Below are positions 17,346-25,613 of a stretch of 64,000 nt of DNA, one piece after another (the first letter of the stretch is position 1; each line of letters starts with the position of its first letter). Below the pieces are notes generated by a model. The model worked only from the letters and a program-made list of their open reading frames with translations. It ran no database searches and was not told where the DNA came from. Location: positions 8,970-72,969 of the forward strand of contig JBOGHW010000085.1 of NCBI GenBank assembly GCA_050744865.1. The letters are read 5' to 3'. This DNA comes from JAKACA01 sp050744865 (GTDB lineage: Bacteria; Actinomycetota; Acidimicrobiia; Acidimicrobiales; Bog-793). A program made the translations under genes and the position numbers.

Positions 17346-17536
17346 GCGGGGCGGCCGCCTGGGCGGGCTGGGTGGTCCTAGGTTGCATCGCCGGCGGCCT
17401 CGAGACCGCAGCCCGTATGGGTTGGGCCGGTCGCCGGGCCGGCGAGATTCTGAGCTTGTTGCGGCGGCGCGCCATCGGCCGTGGGCTCATCGTGGTGTTC
17501 TGGGCGTGGCTGGGCTGGCACCTGTTCGCCCGCTGA
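17342..17536 (+). CDS. Small membrane protein, DUF6186-like
   Basis: A 64-residue protein with two transmembrane segments. The first is WAGWVVLGCIAGGLETAA and the second IVVFWAWLGWHLFAR, with a basic loop AGRRAGEILSLLRRRA between them. The ending WLGWHLFAR recalls DUF6186 proteins of actinobacteria, which have no known function. Its ATG overlaps the stop of the membrane gene upstream. The MFS gene on the other strand reads 159 bases into it. Confidence 0.65.
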   Translation: MSGAAAWAGWVVLGCIAGGLETAARMGWAGRRAGEILSLLRRRAIGRGLIVVFWAWLGWHLFAR

Positions 17537-18814
17537 GCCTTCGTCTGCCGGGCCGCTGACGGGCCAGAGATCCTCCGGCTCGCGGCCGCGGGTCTCGGGC
17601 AGGAACGCCAAGGGGATCAAAAAGAGCAGTGCCGGGACGAACGTGAAGGCCGCCGCCCAGCCGAACCGGTTGCCCACATCGGCAATCGAGCCGAACGCCA
17701 AGAGGCCGACGATCGCCCCGACGACGCCGGCCGCGATCTCGAAGCCGGCAACCGAAGCGCGCACTGCCGTAGGAAACAGCTCGTTCACGTAGGCGCCGGC
17801 CGACGGCGCCAGCACCGCCGCTGCCAGGACGCCCAGTACGTAGCCGACGAATATGACGGTTCCACTGCCTGCATATGTCAGTACTCCGCAGGCAACAACA
17901 GCCGCCACCCCGATCGCGATCGACGACCGCCGCCCGAGCGTGTCGGCTAGATACCTGCCGAGCAGGAGCCCGGCGAATCCGGTGACGCCGGCGACCGTGA
18001 CCATCGCCGCTGTAGTGGCTCCACTTAGGTGTGCGACGTTTTCGGCATACAGGAACACGAAGCTGTTGGCAGGACCGGTTATCACCGATACACCCATCAC
18101 CACGATCGAGATGAGCGCCAGGCGTCCCCGGTAGCCCTTGGCGATCGCCGCCACGACGGCAAGGCGGTGCTCCTGGCCCACCGAGTAGCGGGCGTACCGG
18201 TCGGGCTCCTTTACTGCTTTGGCCAGCAGCGGGATGCACGCCAGCGGGACGATGCCGAGCAGAACGGTTCCACGGAACCCGAGGGATGGGACCAAGCCGT
18301 GCAGGATCGCCAGCAGGCCTGCCCCTATGGCGTAGCCGGCCGCCACCATGGCAACGGCTTTGGTGCGGTTGGCGGAGGCTGTTTCTTCGGCGGCACATAC
18401 GCCGGCGAGCGCGTTCGTCGCGCTCAACAGCGGTCTACCGAGGGCGAAGATGGCAACGAACCACCAAAATCCCGGGCTGGCTGCGGACGCCACCGTGAGC
18501 GCCAGACCGGCGGCGCAGCACACCAGCAGAGTCCGGCGCCGGCCGGCGCGGTCGGCGAGACCAGCCAGGAATATTCCTCCCAGCGAAGCCAACCTGATGA
18601 CCGACAGGCCGAGGCCGAGAGTCGTCCCCGACAGGCCCGCCTGATCCGAGAGCGAGGCGCCTTTCGTGATGCTGCCAAATGTCCTGGCAACATCTCCAAG
18701 TGCCGCTACGACACCGAACTGGCCAAAGCCCGCTGCCATCGCCAGGAGGGCCAAGGCGACGACGTTCGGGTCGCGCCATCGCCTGAGGTGAAGACCACCC
18801 GGCTCGCCGTCCAT
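17378..18814 (-). CDS. Major facilitator superfamily transporter
   Basis: A 478-residue transporter with about 12 transmembrane segments. The cytoplasmic loop 2-3 motif appears as GLADRAGRRRTLLV near residue 85 and its repeat as GRYLADTLGRRSSIAIG near 265, with FPTAVRASVAGFEIAAG near 345, as in sugar/metabolite porters. The last 60 residues are hydrophilic and proline-rich and lie antisense to the DUF6186-like gene. The true end may be earlier, because the codon phases are aligned there and stops on the opposite strand are rare. The substrate is unknown. Confidence 0.85.
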   Translation of the reverse strand: MDGEPGGLHLRRWRDPNVVALALLAMAAGFGQFGVVAALGDVARTFGSITKGASLSDQAGLSGTTLGLGLSVIRLASLGGIFLAGLADRAGRRRTLLVCCAAGLALTVASAASPGFWWFVAIFALGRPLLSATNALAGVCAAEETASANRTKAVAMVAAGYAIGAGLLAILHGLVPSLGFRGTVLLGIVPLACIPLLAKAVKEPDRYARYSVGQEHRLAVVAAIAKGYRGRLALISIVVMGVSVITGPANSFVFLYAENVAHLSGATTAAMVTVAGVTGFAGLLLGRYLADTLGRRSSIAIGVAAVVACGVLTYAGSGTVIFVGYVLGVLAAAVLAPSAGAYVNELFPTAVRASVAGFEIAAGVVGAIVGLLAFGSIADVGNRFGWAAAFTFVPALLFLIPLAFLPETRGREPEDLWPVSGPADEGSAGEQVPAQPRPEHHDEPTADGAPPQQAQNLAGPATGPTHTGCGLEAAGDAT

Positions 18815-18838
18815 GGCATGAGCATGGCAGGCGTCGGC

Positions 18839-20530
18839 TTAGGGGAGCGGCCCGCTGACGAGAGTAAGGCTGCTGTTGTGCGTGGTTCCCGCAGTGTCCA
18901 CCCAGCGGATGGTGACTTTTTGACCGGCGTCGAACTTTGCGAGATCGTCGCCCAGCTGCGTGGGATTCGTCACGCCGACGCCGTTGACGGCTGTGATCAC
19001 CGAACCTTCCGCGATGCCAGCCTGGCCAGCCGGGTCACCTGGTAGCGCCTCGGCGACATATGCCCCGCTGGAAACCGCCGGGGCCGGGTACTGCTCGAAG
19101 CCGGAGCCCGACTCTGCCTCGGCGATCGTAAGGACCTCGACGCCCATGAACCCATGGGCGAGCTCGATCTTCGACGAGCTGTGCCCTTCCTCTATCTGCC
19201 GGGCGATCGACAGAGCCTGGTTGATCGGGATGGCGAAGCCGATCGAGGTGGCCGATTGCGAGGAGCTCCCGTCGTCGGCCGCAGTGTTCATGCCGATGAC
19301 CTGCCCGTTGTAATTGGCGAGCGGCCCGCCCGAGTTGCCGGGGTTGATCTGAGCCGAAGTTTGCAGGAGGCCCTTCAAGTTCTCCGTCGCGGTGCTGCCG
19401 GTGTCCGAAGCAGTGATGGAGCGGTTGAGCGCGGAGATGATCCCGGAGGTGACCGTCGGGGAGCCTGGAAGGTCCAGGGCGTTGCCGATCGCCACTACGG
19501 ACTCCCCCACTTGGACGGACGACGAATTCCCCACTTGGACGGTCTTCAGGCCGGAGGCACCCACGAGTTGCACGAGGGCGACGTCCTGAGTCTGGTCGGC
19601 ACCGAGCACCCTGACCTGGTAGGTGCGCCCACTCCCGTCGATCTGCGCTGTGATCTTGGTCGCTTCGGCGATGACGTGGTTGTTGGTAAGGACCTCGCCG
19701 TCAGACGTGAGGATCATTCCCGTACCCGCAACCTCGTCTCCTTCGCTCGCAACGATCGCCGTAATGTCGACGACACCGGGTTCGACTTTGTTGACCACCT
19801 GCTGGATGGTCAACTTGCCGGAGCTGTTGCCCGAGTTGGTGGCGGGGCGGGGGATCGTGGCTGTCGGCGTGCCCGACGATCCGGCGTTCGAGTGGCCCCC
19901 GTTGTCTGAAGCCACGCCTACGGCGATGCCGGCGCCGAGGACGCCGAGCAGCACGACGACGGCAATGGCGGCGCGCCGGCCGGCCGTTCGCTTGGGCGGC
20001 GGCGATCCGGCACCTCCGGGCCCGTCGGCTCCGGGCAGGCCAGCCGCCCCGGCAATCGGTTCTCCGGCATACCCCTGCTGCGCCGTGCCGTAAGCACCCG
20101 GAGGCGGAGGAGGTGGCGCACCAAACGGGCCCCGGGTACCGAAGGGTGCCGGCGCGCCGAACCGTTGAGCCGGCTGGCCCGCCGGGGCGTACTGCCCCCA
20201 GCCGGGTTGTCCGTAGCCAGGCTGGGGTTGTCCGTAGCCAGGCTGGGGTTGGCCGTAGCCAGGCTGGGGTTGGCCCGGGTCAGCGCCCGTCGACTGCCAC
20301 GGCTGACCGCTGGGCGCCCACCCAACCGGCGGCTCGAACGGCGCAGCCGGGCCGGGAGGCGGCGGGAGCTCGCCGGTCGGGTCCATCTGACCGGTCGGGT
20401 CCGGATCCGGGTCATACTCTGCACCTGCTTGGTCGTACTCGCCCTCAGCGTCTTGCGGACCGAGCGACCAGGAGCGTCCCTCGTCCTGCTCAGCACCCTC
20501 GACGGGCTGGTCTTCGAATTCGTTCTCCAT
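18839..20530 (-). CDS. HtrA/DegP-type membrane serine protease with PDZ domain
   Basis: The 563-residue protein has a cytoplasmic N-terminus rich in Pro, Gly and Gln (with a GYGQPQP repeat), one transmembrane segment (AAIAVVVLLGVLGAGIAVGV) and an external trypsin-like domain. The catalytic residues are His in LTNNHVIAEA, Asp in DQTQDVALVQL and Ser in NPGNSGGPL. A C-terminal PDZ domain (GSVITAVNGVGVTNPTQL) binds substrate ends. Such proteases degrade or sense misfolded envelope proteins. The MFS gene follows 24 bases downstream. Confidence 0.93.
   Translation of the reverse strand: MENEFEDQPVEGAEQDEGRSWSLGPQDAEGEYDQAGAEYDPDPDPTGQMDPTGELPPPPGPAAPFEPPVGWAPSGQPWQSTGADPGQPQPGYGQPQPGYGQPQPGYGQPGWGQYAPAGQPAQRFGAPAPFGTRGPFGAPPPPPPGAYGTAQQGYAGEPIAGAAGLPGADGPGGAGSPPPKRTAGRRAAIAVVVLLGVLGAGIAVGVASDNGGHSNAGSSGTPTATIPRPATNSGNSSGKLTIQQVVNKVEPGVVDITAIVASEGDEVAGTGMILTSDGEVLTNNHVIAEATKITAQIDGSGRTYQVRVLGADQTQDVALVQLVGASGLKTVQVGNSSSVQVGESVVAIGNALDLPGSPTVTSGIISALNRSITASDTGSTATENLKGLLQTSAQINPGNSGGPLANYNGQVIGMNTAADDGSSSQSATSIGFAIPINQALSIARQIEEGHSSSKIELAHGFMGVEVLTIAEAESGSGFEQYPAPAVSSGAYVAEALPGDPAGQAGIAEGSVITAVNGVGVTNPTQLGDDLAKFDAGQKVTIRWVDTAGTTHNSSLTLVSGPLP
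20205..20278. repeat. 21-bp tandem repeat in the HtrA gene
   Basis: Three full units and a partial one of a 21-bp sequence (starting GGTTGTCCGTAGCCAGG) encode Gly-Tyr-Gly-Gln-Pro-Gln-Pro on the minus strand. The unit keeps the frame. It lies in the disordered cytoplasmic tail, where length could vary between strains without loss of activity. Confidence 0.9.
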
Positions 20531-20617
20531 CGGGAGTCACTCCTGTTCCGCGAGCCGAGGGTCTCTATCTGTCCAACCCAGCATGACGTTGCAAGCTGGG
20601 AGATCTCTGCGAACAGG

Positions 20618-21232
20618 CTAGGGACTTCTCGGGACTCGGAGCCTACGCTCTGCCCCTGCCGGCCTGGACCTGGCGGTCCTGGATGCTCCAGGCATGGCCC
20701 GCGGCCAGAGCAGATCGGTCAACTGGCGGGTCAGGCCAGCCAGTTGCAGGCACACCTCCTGGTAGGCCTCGACGGGCCCGAGGTACGGGTCGGCTATGTC
20801 GTCAGCCGGCGACTTCCCCATCAGATCGGAAGGCGTGCGCTCACCGTGTACGAGCTCCAGCCACTCCTCGAGCGACTGGTGCGGCTGGCGGGCCCTGATC
20901 TCCTCACCGCGCCTGACGAGCTCCCTGAATGTGAACAGGCGGGGAAACGAACCCCTTGCCCTGATGGCCACCTCACGCACATGGAAGCGTTCCGCCGCCA
21001 CGATGAGATCAGAACTGTCGATGATCGCCGGCGTCACCTGGCGGCTGCGATGTGCCGTGACGTCGATCCCGTAGGACGACATCGTCTCCACGAGAGCCTC
21101 GGGACACGGGCGCCCACCTTCTAGCAGGCCGGCAGATCCGACAAGACCGTCGCCCCCTCGCTCGGCGATGTGGACCCGCATGAAACCGGCCGCCGCCGGT
21201 GAACGACACATGTTGGCGGTGCAGACGAACAA
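20618..21232 (-). CDS. Low-molecular-weight protein tyrosine phosphatase family protein
   Basis: The 204-residue protein starts FVCTANMCRSPAAAGF, the phosphate loop C-x5-R-S of low-molecular-weight phosphatases or arsenate reductases. The catalytic Asp of the family is expected in a DPY motif, and DIADPYLGPVEAYQEV is present near residue 160. TTG at 21232 is the only start candidate in frame; an in-frame stop lies nine codons upstream. The last 25 residues are a basic tail. The target is unknown; in actinobacteria such enzymes act on protein or polysaccharide tyrosine kinases. Confidence 0.85.
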   Translation of the reverse strand: MFVCTANMCRSPAAAGFMRVHIAERGGDGLVGSAGLLEGGRPCPEALVETMSSYGIDVTAHRSRQVTPAIIDSSDLIVAAERFHVREVAIRARGSFPRLFTFRELVRRGEEIRARQPHQSLEEWLELVHGERTPSDLMGKSPADDIADPYLGPVEAYQEVCLQLAGLTRQLTDLLWPRAMPGASRTARSRPAGAERRLRVPRSP

Positions 21233-21256
21233 GATGTTGATAGACAGAGACTAGTT

Positions 21257-22063
21257 ATGGAGCACCGTCACCTGTTCCTTCAGCTGTCCGACGTTCACCT
21301 GCGAGCCGACGCAAGCACCTTGCGCGGGAGCGACTCGCTGGGCAATCTCGACCGCGCGATAGCGCAGATCGCTGCCTCGCCTGCCCGCCCTCAAGCCCTT
21401 GTGCTGACGGGCGATCTCGCCGACAGGGGCGAACCGGAAGCATATGAGATGCTGCGCCGGAGAGTGGGCAGGCTCGGCGAGCAGCTAGGCGCTCAGGTCG
21501 TCTACTTGCCAGGCAACCACGACGACAGGACGGCATTCCGCCGCCACCTGCTTGGCCCTGCCTCCGGGACGGGACAGAGCGACCCGAGCGACCCGAGCGA
21601 CCCGAGCGACCCGATCCGCCAGGTGCACTGGTTCGGGGATCTCAGGCTCGTGTCTCTCGACACGCTCGTGCCCGGAGACGACGCCGGTGCCCTTGCTCCT
21701 TCAGATCTCGACTGGTTGGCGGCGCAACTGGCCGACCGCCAAGCAGAATGCGGGACCGTGGTGGCACTCCACCACCCACCCATCACATCGCCGATCGAGT
21801 CGATGGCCAAGATCGCCCTGGCCCGTCCCGGCGACCTGGAGGCGGTCGTTGCCGGATCGGACGTCAGCCTGGTCCTCTGCGGGCACAATCACCACGCCAC
21901 GACAGGAATGCTCGGGAACATCCCGGTATTCGCGGCTCCGGCCCTCGCCTATCGCGCCGACGCCATGATCGAGTCACAATTCGTCGGGCGCCCGTCGAGC
22001 GCGTTCGCCCGCATCGACGTCGTCGACCGCCATCCCCTCGTGACAGTCATCCCGGTCGAGTGA
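21257..22063 (+). CDS. cpdA: Calcineurin-like metallophosphoesterase (CpdA/Icc type)
   Basis: The 268-residue enzyme carries all metal-binding motifs of class III cyclic nucleotide phosphodiesterases: LQLSDVHL (D, H), LTGDLADRG (D), LPGNHDDR (N, H), ALHHPP (H) and CGHNHH (H). cAMP hydrolysis is the known role of CpdA, but some actinobacterial relatives act on other phosphoesters. An in-frame 9-bp repeat inserts Ser-Asp-Pro units after residue 108. It diverges from the phosphatase gene with 24 bases between them and overlaps the desaturase gene by 17 bases at the 3' end. Confidence 0.88.
   Translation: MEHRHLFLQLSDVHLRADASTLRGSDSLGNLDRAIAQIAASPARPQALVLTGDLADRGEPEAYEMLRRRVGRLGEQLGAQVVYLPGNHDDRTAFRRHLLGPASGTGQSDPSDPSDPSDPIRQVHWFGDLRLVSLDTLVPGDDAGALAPSDLDWLAAQLADRQAECGTVVALHHPPITSPIESMAKIALARPGDLEAVVAGSDVSLVLCGHNHHATTGMLGNIPVFAAPALAYRADAMIESQFVGRPSSAFARIDVVDRHPLVTVIPVE
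21581..21616. repeat. 9-bp tandem repeat in the phosphodiesterase gene
   Basis: Four units of GACCCGAGC (the last reads GACCCGATC) encode a run of Asp-Pro-Ser. They sit in a loop between two metal-binding motifs and keep the frame. Confidence 0.95.
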
Positions 22064-23147
22064 CGGCCTCGGCGTAGGTCAACCAGCGGCCCGCTTCGAA
22101 GTCGTAGAGCTTGCAGGCCCTCGAGCTCGCCACGAAGTCACGGAAGCGCAGCGGCCCTTCGTGGACGGTGCCCGGGAAGGCCTCCTCGATGGCGCGGGCA
22201 GCAGCCTCCAGGTTGTACATAGGAATGCGCATGTCGACATGATGCGGGACGTGCACCATGATCCAGTGGAGGAAGAATTGCGCTCCGCGCGGGGCACGCA
22301 GGATGGTCGTGCCCTCCATCTGGGCCTTGAACTTGGTCCACTCGGACCGCTTCCACCAGCGGATGTCCGGCTGGACGTGGTGGACATGGACGAACGAGCC
22401 GGCCAAGTAGGAGAAGCCCAACCACGGCACGACCAGCACCCGCACCTCGAGCCAGATGGTGCCCGCCACCGAACCGGTCATGGCGGCTCCCGCAAAGCCG
22501 AGGGCAGTGGCGGCAGCCAGCACGAAGGCGGCCACGAACCAGCGGTCGCGGCGTATCGCCGCCGCCCAGCGTGCAGGTGGCTTGCCGATGACCATCTTCT
22601 TGAACCAGACCTGGTGGATGTAATAGAGCCCGGCGCCGGCCCACGACCACTCGAGCCTGTGCAGCGCACGGCTGCGGGCCGGCATCTCCCGCCACTGCTC
22701 AGGCGTCACCGGGTGCCAGACGAAGTCGTACCCCTGCCGTACGGTGAAGGCGTGGTGGACTCGGTTGTGACCCAGCACCCAGCCTTCGAACACGTGCCAT
22801 CCAGGCAGCATCGCCACGTGGCCGACCCACGAATTGATCCTCTTGGACCGGAACAGGGCGCCGTGGGCGCAGTCGTGCGCCACCACGAAGAGGCTGAGGA
22901 CCGCCAACGAGCAGGCAACGTCGAGGGCCAGAGCAGCAAAGACGTTCGACACGAATACGAGAGCCGCCACCGAGCCGAGGTACAGGACCATATCTCGGCC
23001 GAAATACGACATGCCCTTCCATGTCGGGTTCTCGTAGACCGAGGGCGGGAGGACGTCGAGGACAGGCTTGAGCGAGCCGCTGCGGCCTCGTTCGGCTGCT
23101 GCGGAGGCGTCCCCAGACTCCAGAACGGTAAGTTCCTGGACTGGCAC
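22047..23147 (-). CDS. Membrane fatty acid desaturase
   Basis: The 366-residue di-iron enzyme introduces a double bond into membrane lipid acyl chains. The three histidine boxes are present: HDCAHG near residue 90, HNRVHH near 126 and HVPHHVD near 295, spread over about four transmembrane segments. The order and spacing fit acyl-lipid delta-12-type desaturases; the position of the double bond is not readable. GTG at 23147 follows AGGATGG. A perfect palindrome lies directly in front of the gene and overlaps this leader, which suggests repressor control. Confidence 0.9.
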   Translation of the reverse strand: MPVQELTVLESGDASAAAERGRSGSLKPVLDVLPPSVYENPTWKGMSYFGRDMVLYLGSVAALVFVSNVFAALALDVACSLAVLSLFVVAHDCAHGALFRSKRINSWVGHVAMLPGWHVFEGWVLGHNRVHHAFTVRQGYDFVWHPVTPEQWREMPARSRALHRLEWSWAGAGLYYIHQVWFKKMVIGKPPARWAAAIRRDRWFVAAFVLAAATALGFAGAAMTGSVAGTIWLEVRVLVVPWLGFSYLAGSFVHVHHVQPDIRWWKRSEWTKFKAQMEGTTILRAPRGAQFFLHWIMVHVPHHVDMRIPMYNLEAAARAIEEAFPGTVHEGPLRFRDFVASSRACKLYDFEAGRWLTYAEAVTRPG

Positions 23148-23156
23148 CAGACCATC

Positions 23157-23174
23157 CTACCTACCGGTAGGTAG
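23157..23174. promoter_or_regulatory. Perfect 18-bp palindrome, probable repressor operator of the desaturase
   Basis: CTACCTACCGGTAGGTAG is a complete inverted repeat with no loop, centred between 23165 and 23166 and ending 10 bases before the desaturase GTG. ACC-N-ACCGGT-type palindromes are typical TetR-family operators in actinobacteria, where lipid desaturation is often under TetR control. It sits in the 31-base gap between the GGDEF-EAL gene and the desaturase. No TetR gene lies in the window. Confidence 0.65.
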
Positions 23175-23178
23175 TCTG

Positions 23179-25449
23179 TCACGTCGGTGTTACGGCATCT
23201 CGCATGGCTCTGCTTGTGAACGGCTTGTGATCACCCCTGACCAGGCGTGCTCGGAAATCCTCGGCCGGCTCTGGTAGAGACAGGGCGTAGCCCTGGGCTC
23301 TGAAGCACCCGAGCTTCATGACTGCCGTGCGCTGCGCCTCGGTCGTCAGGCCCTCGGCGGTAACAGTCATGCCGAGTCGTGCGGCCAATTCGACTACGGA
23401 GGCGACCACGGCGGCGTCGATGGGGTCGTCGGGTAGCCCTTCCACGAACGCCTGGTCGATCTTGAGGCACGTCAAAGGGAGTCGCTTCAAGTAGATGAGC
23501 GACGAGTAGCCGGTGCCGAAGTCGTCTATCGCCAAGCCGATGTTGAGGGCGCGTATGCGATCTAGGCGCTCGGCAGCCGCCTCGGGGTCCTCGAGCAACG
23601 TGCTCTCGGTTAGCTCGAGGCAGATCTGGGCCGGGTCGACGTCGAACTCCGCGATGAGCAGGCCAAGCGTGTCCACCAAGGTGGCGTCCCGGAGTTGCTT
23701 GGCCGAGATGTTCACCCGCATGACGAATGGGGCGCCCTCCAGCAGCGGTGTCCATTCGGCCAGGGCGGAGAAGGCCTCCCGCAGCATGCTGTTCCCGAGC
23801 GACCCGATCGTGCCCATGTCCTCTGCCATGTGCACGAATTCCGCCGCCGTCAACATCCCCCGCCGAGGGTGGTTCCAGCGTACGAGAGCTTCGGCGCCGC
23901 CGAGTCTGCCCGTTTCTAACTCCCACTCGCCCTGGTACCAGGCCTCAAGGGTCCAATCCTCGATCGCGGCACGCAGCTCGCTCTCGGCGATCATCTGGTC
24001 CGCCAGGCGCGGGTGGAAGCGCTCGTCGTCGAATTCTATGAGGTTGCCACCCTTCGACTTCGCCCTGTACATGGCCTCCTCGGCGCTGCGAAGGGCCCCG
24101 TCGGCCTCGGAAATACCCGGTAGGACGTAGACCAGGCCTGCGCTGGCCGTCACCGGGACAGGTGTCCCGTGCACGGTGAAGGGAGGGATCAGCGAGTCGA
24201 CAAGCTTTCTCGTCAGCTCCTCGACGCTCTTGACACCAGCCACGCTGCGCCACATGGCGATGAACTCGTCGCCTCCGAGGCGACCGAGTGTCCCTCCCGA
24301 AGGCGCGATCGCCGTCGACAGGCGCTCGGCGACGAACACGAGCAGCTTGTCGCCGGCCGCGTGCCCGAGCGACTCGTTGATGACTTTGAACCTGTCGAGG
24401 TCGAGCAGGGCGATACCGATGCCATTGGTCGGCCCGAGCCGTTCGGAAGTCGGCGTCGACAGCCACTCGTCGATGACCTCGGTCGCCACCCAGCGGTTGA
24501 CGAGACCCGTCAGGCTGTCGGTCGTCGCCCGGCGCTGCAGCTCGATCTCCGCGTCGTGGCGCCCTATTGCGCCCCCCAGGATGGCCGCCGCCGAGCGCAT
24601 CGCGCTGAAGTGCGTGGCATCGAAGTTCCCGACGCCCCACGTGTTCTCGATCATCACGAGCCCCGAGAGGCGATCCTCCAGCACCATCGCCTCCACCAGG
24701 GCGGCGTTGACGCCCTTGCGGAACCACGGTTCGCCGCCCAGCTCCCAGCTCGGCGGGACGTCTTCCGGCTTGGCGAGGATGGCCTCGCGATCGCTGACCA
24801 GGGAGCCGCCCGCAACTTCCTCGAGCGAGGACGCCGGCAATCTAGCAGGCAAGCTGCTCTTGACGGCCGGGTCACGCTGGACGCTCACGAGAAGCTCGAG
24901 CTGATCTCCGTTCAAGCGCCAGATCGATGCTCGGCCCACGAGCATGAGGTGGCTGAGCTCCTCGGCCGCGACCTCTAGCGCCTTGTTGAACTCGGTCACG
25001 GAGCTTCCGAGCAGCACCGTGGCGAGACGCACGAGACGGCTCTCGTTGTCCACCAGCCGGATCATCTCGCTGCGGAGGGGGTTGCTCTTCTCCTTGGGAA
25101 TGATGGTCGCAGCCACTCCACCGAGAACGTCGAGATCCTTGCCGGCCGACACGGATATCTCGCTCGGCACATAGTCCCCGTCAGCCGCCCGTAGCAGCCA
25201 GCTGTAGACGTCGTCTGCCAGCTGCAGCTCCTGGCCGGACACTGCCAGGTATGCCTCGAGCAGGTCGTCGGTCTGGTCCGGGTGGGCGAACTCCAAGAAA
25301 TTGTGCCCGAGCAGCTGCTGGGGCGCCCAACCGTAGGCCTCCCGGATGTTCGCGCTGCACCACGTGATCGTTCCCGCCGCGTCCACAGTCATGACGACTT
25401 CTTCGATGTTGGCAACCAGCCTCGAGAGGCCGTTGGCGTCTATCTCCAT
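23179..25449 (-). CDS. PAS-GAF-GGDEF-EAL cyclic-di-GMP turnover protein
   Basis: The protein of about 756 residues reads PAS (10-125), GAF (145-310), GGDEF (320-480) and EAL (490-745), with no membrane segment. The synthase site RLGGDEF is intact. In the phosphodiesterase domain EALVRW, ELTEST, DDFGTGYSSL, KIDQAFV, AEGL and AQGY are all present, so both activities are possible. The PAS and GAF domains probably sense a small ligand or redox state. ATG at 25449 has GGGGAG seven bases upstream; GTG at 25464 would add five residues. The RsiG-like protein at 5.9 kb is a possible receptor. Confidence 0.93.
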   Translation of the reverse strand: MEIDANGLSRLVANIEEVVMTVDAAGTITWCSANIREAYGWAPQQLLGHNFLEFAHPDQTDDLLEAYLAVSGQELQLADDVYSWLLRAADGDYVPSEISVSAGKDLDVLGGVAATIIPKEKSNPLRSEMIRLVDNESRLVRLATVLLGSSVTEFNKALEVAAEELSHLMLVGRASIWRLNGDQLELLVSVQRDPAVKSSLPARLPASSLEEVAGGSLVSDREAILAKPEDVPPSWELGGEPWFRKGVNAALVEAMVLEDRLSGLVMIENTWGVGNFDATHFSAMRSAAAILGGAIGRHDAEIELQRRATTDSLTGLVNRWVATEVIDEWLSTPTSERLGPTNGIGIALLDLDRFKVINESLGHAAGDKLLVFVAERLSTAIAPSGGTLGRLGGDEFIAMWRSVAGVKSVEELTRKLVDSLIPPFTVHGTPVPVTASAGLVYVLPGISEADGALRSAEEAMYRAKSKGGNLIEFDDERFHPRLADQMIAESELRAAIEDWTLEAWYQGEWELETGRLGGAEALVRWNHPRRGMLTAAEFVHMAEDMGTIGSLGNSMLREAFSALAEWTPLLEGAPFVMRVNISAKQLRDATLVDTLGLLIAEFDVDPAQICLELTESTLLEDPEAAAERLDRIRALNIGLAIDDFGTGYSSLIYLKRLPLTCLKIDQAFVEGLPDDPIDAAVVASVVELAARLGMTVTAEGLTTEAQRTAVMKLGCFRAQGYALSLPEPAEDFRARLVRGDHKPFTSRAMRDAVTPT

Positions 25450-25505
25450 GACCCGGCTCCCCACTAACCCCAGCCGAGGCTTCTGCCGGTTGACTCAGAC
25501 CAGTT

Positions 25506-25518
25506 GATCCACTGGATC
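25506..25518. promoter_or_regulatory. 13-bp palindrome between divergent GGDEF-EAL and aryl-CoA ligase genes
   Basis: GATCCACTGGATC is a perfect inverted repeat around one central base, within the 164-base divergent intergenic region. It could bind the regulator of the aromatic pathway. This is position plus symmetry only. Confidence 0.35.
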
Positions 25519-25613
25519 TCCTGTTCGTGGCAACCACTTCAATCATTGCACTTCGGGCGCCTTGCTGCCCGGGAAGACCCGACATTGCGCCGGTGCGCAC
25601 CAGTGGAGAAGCT

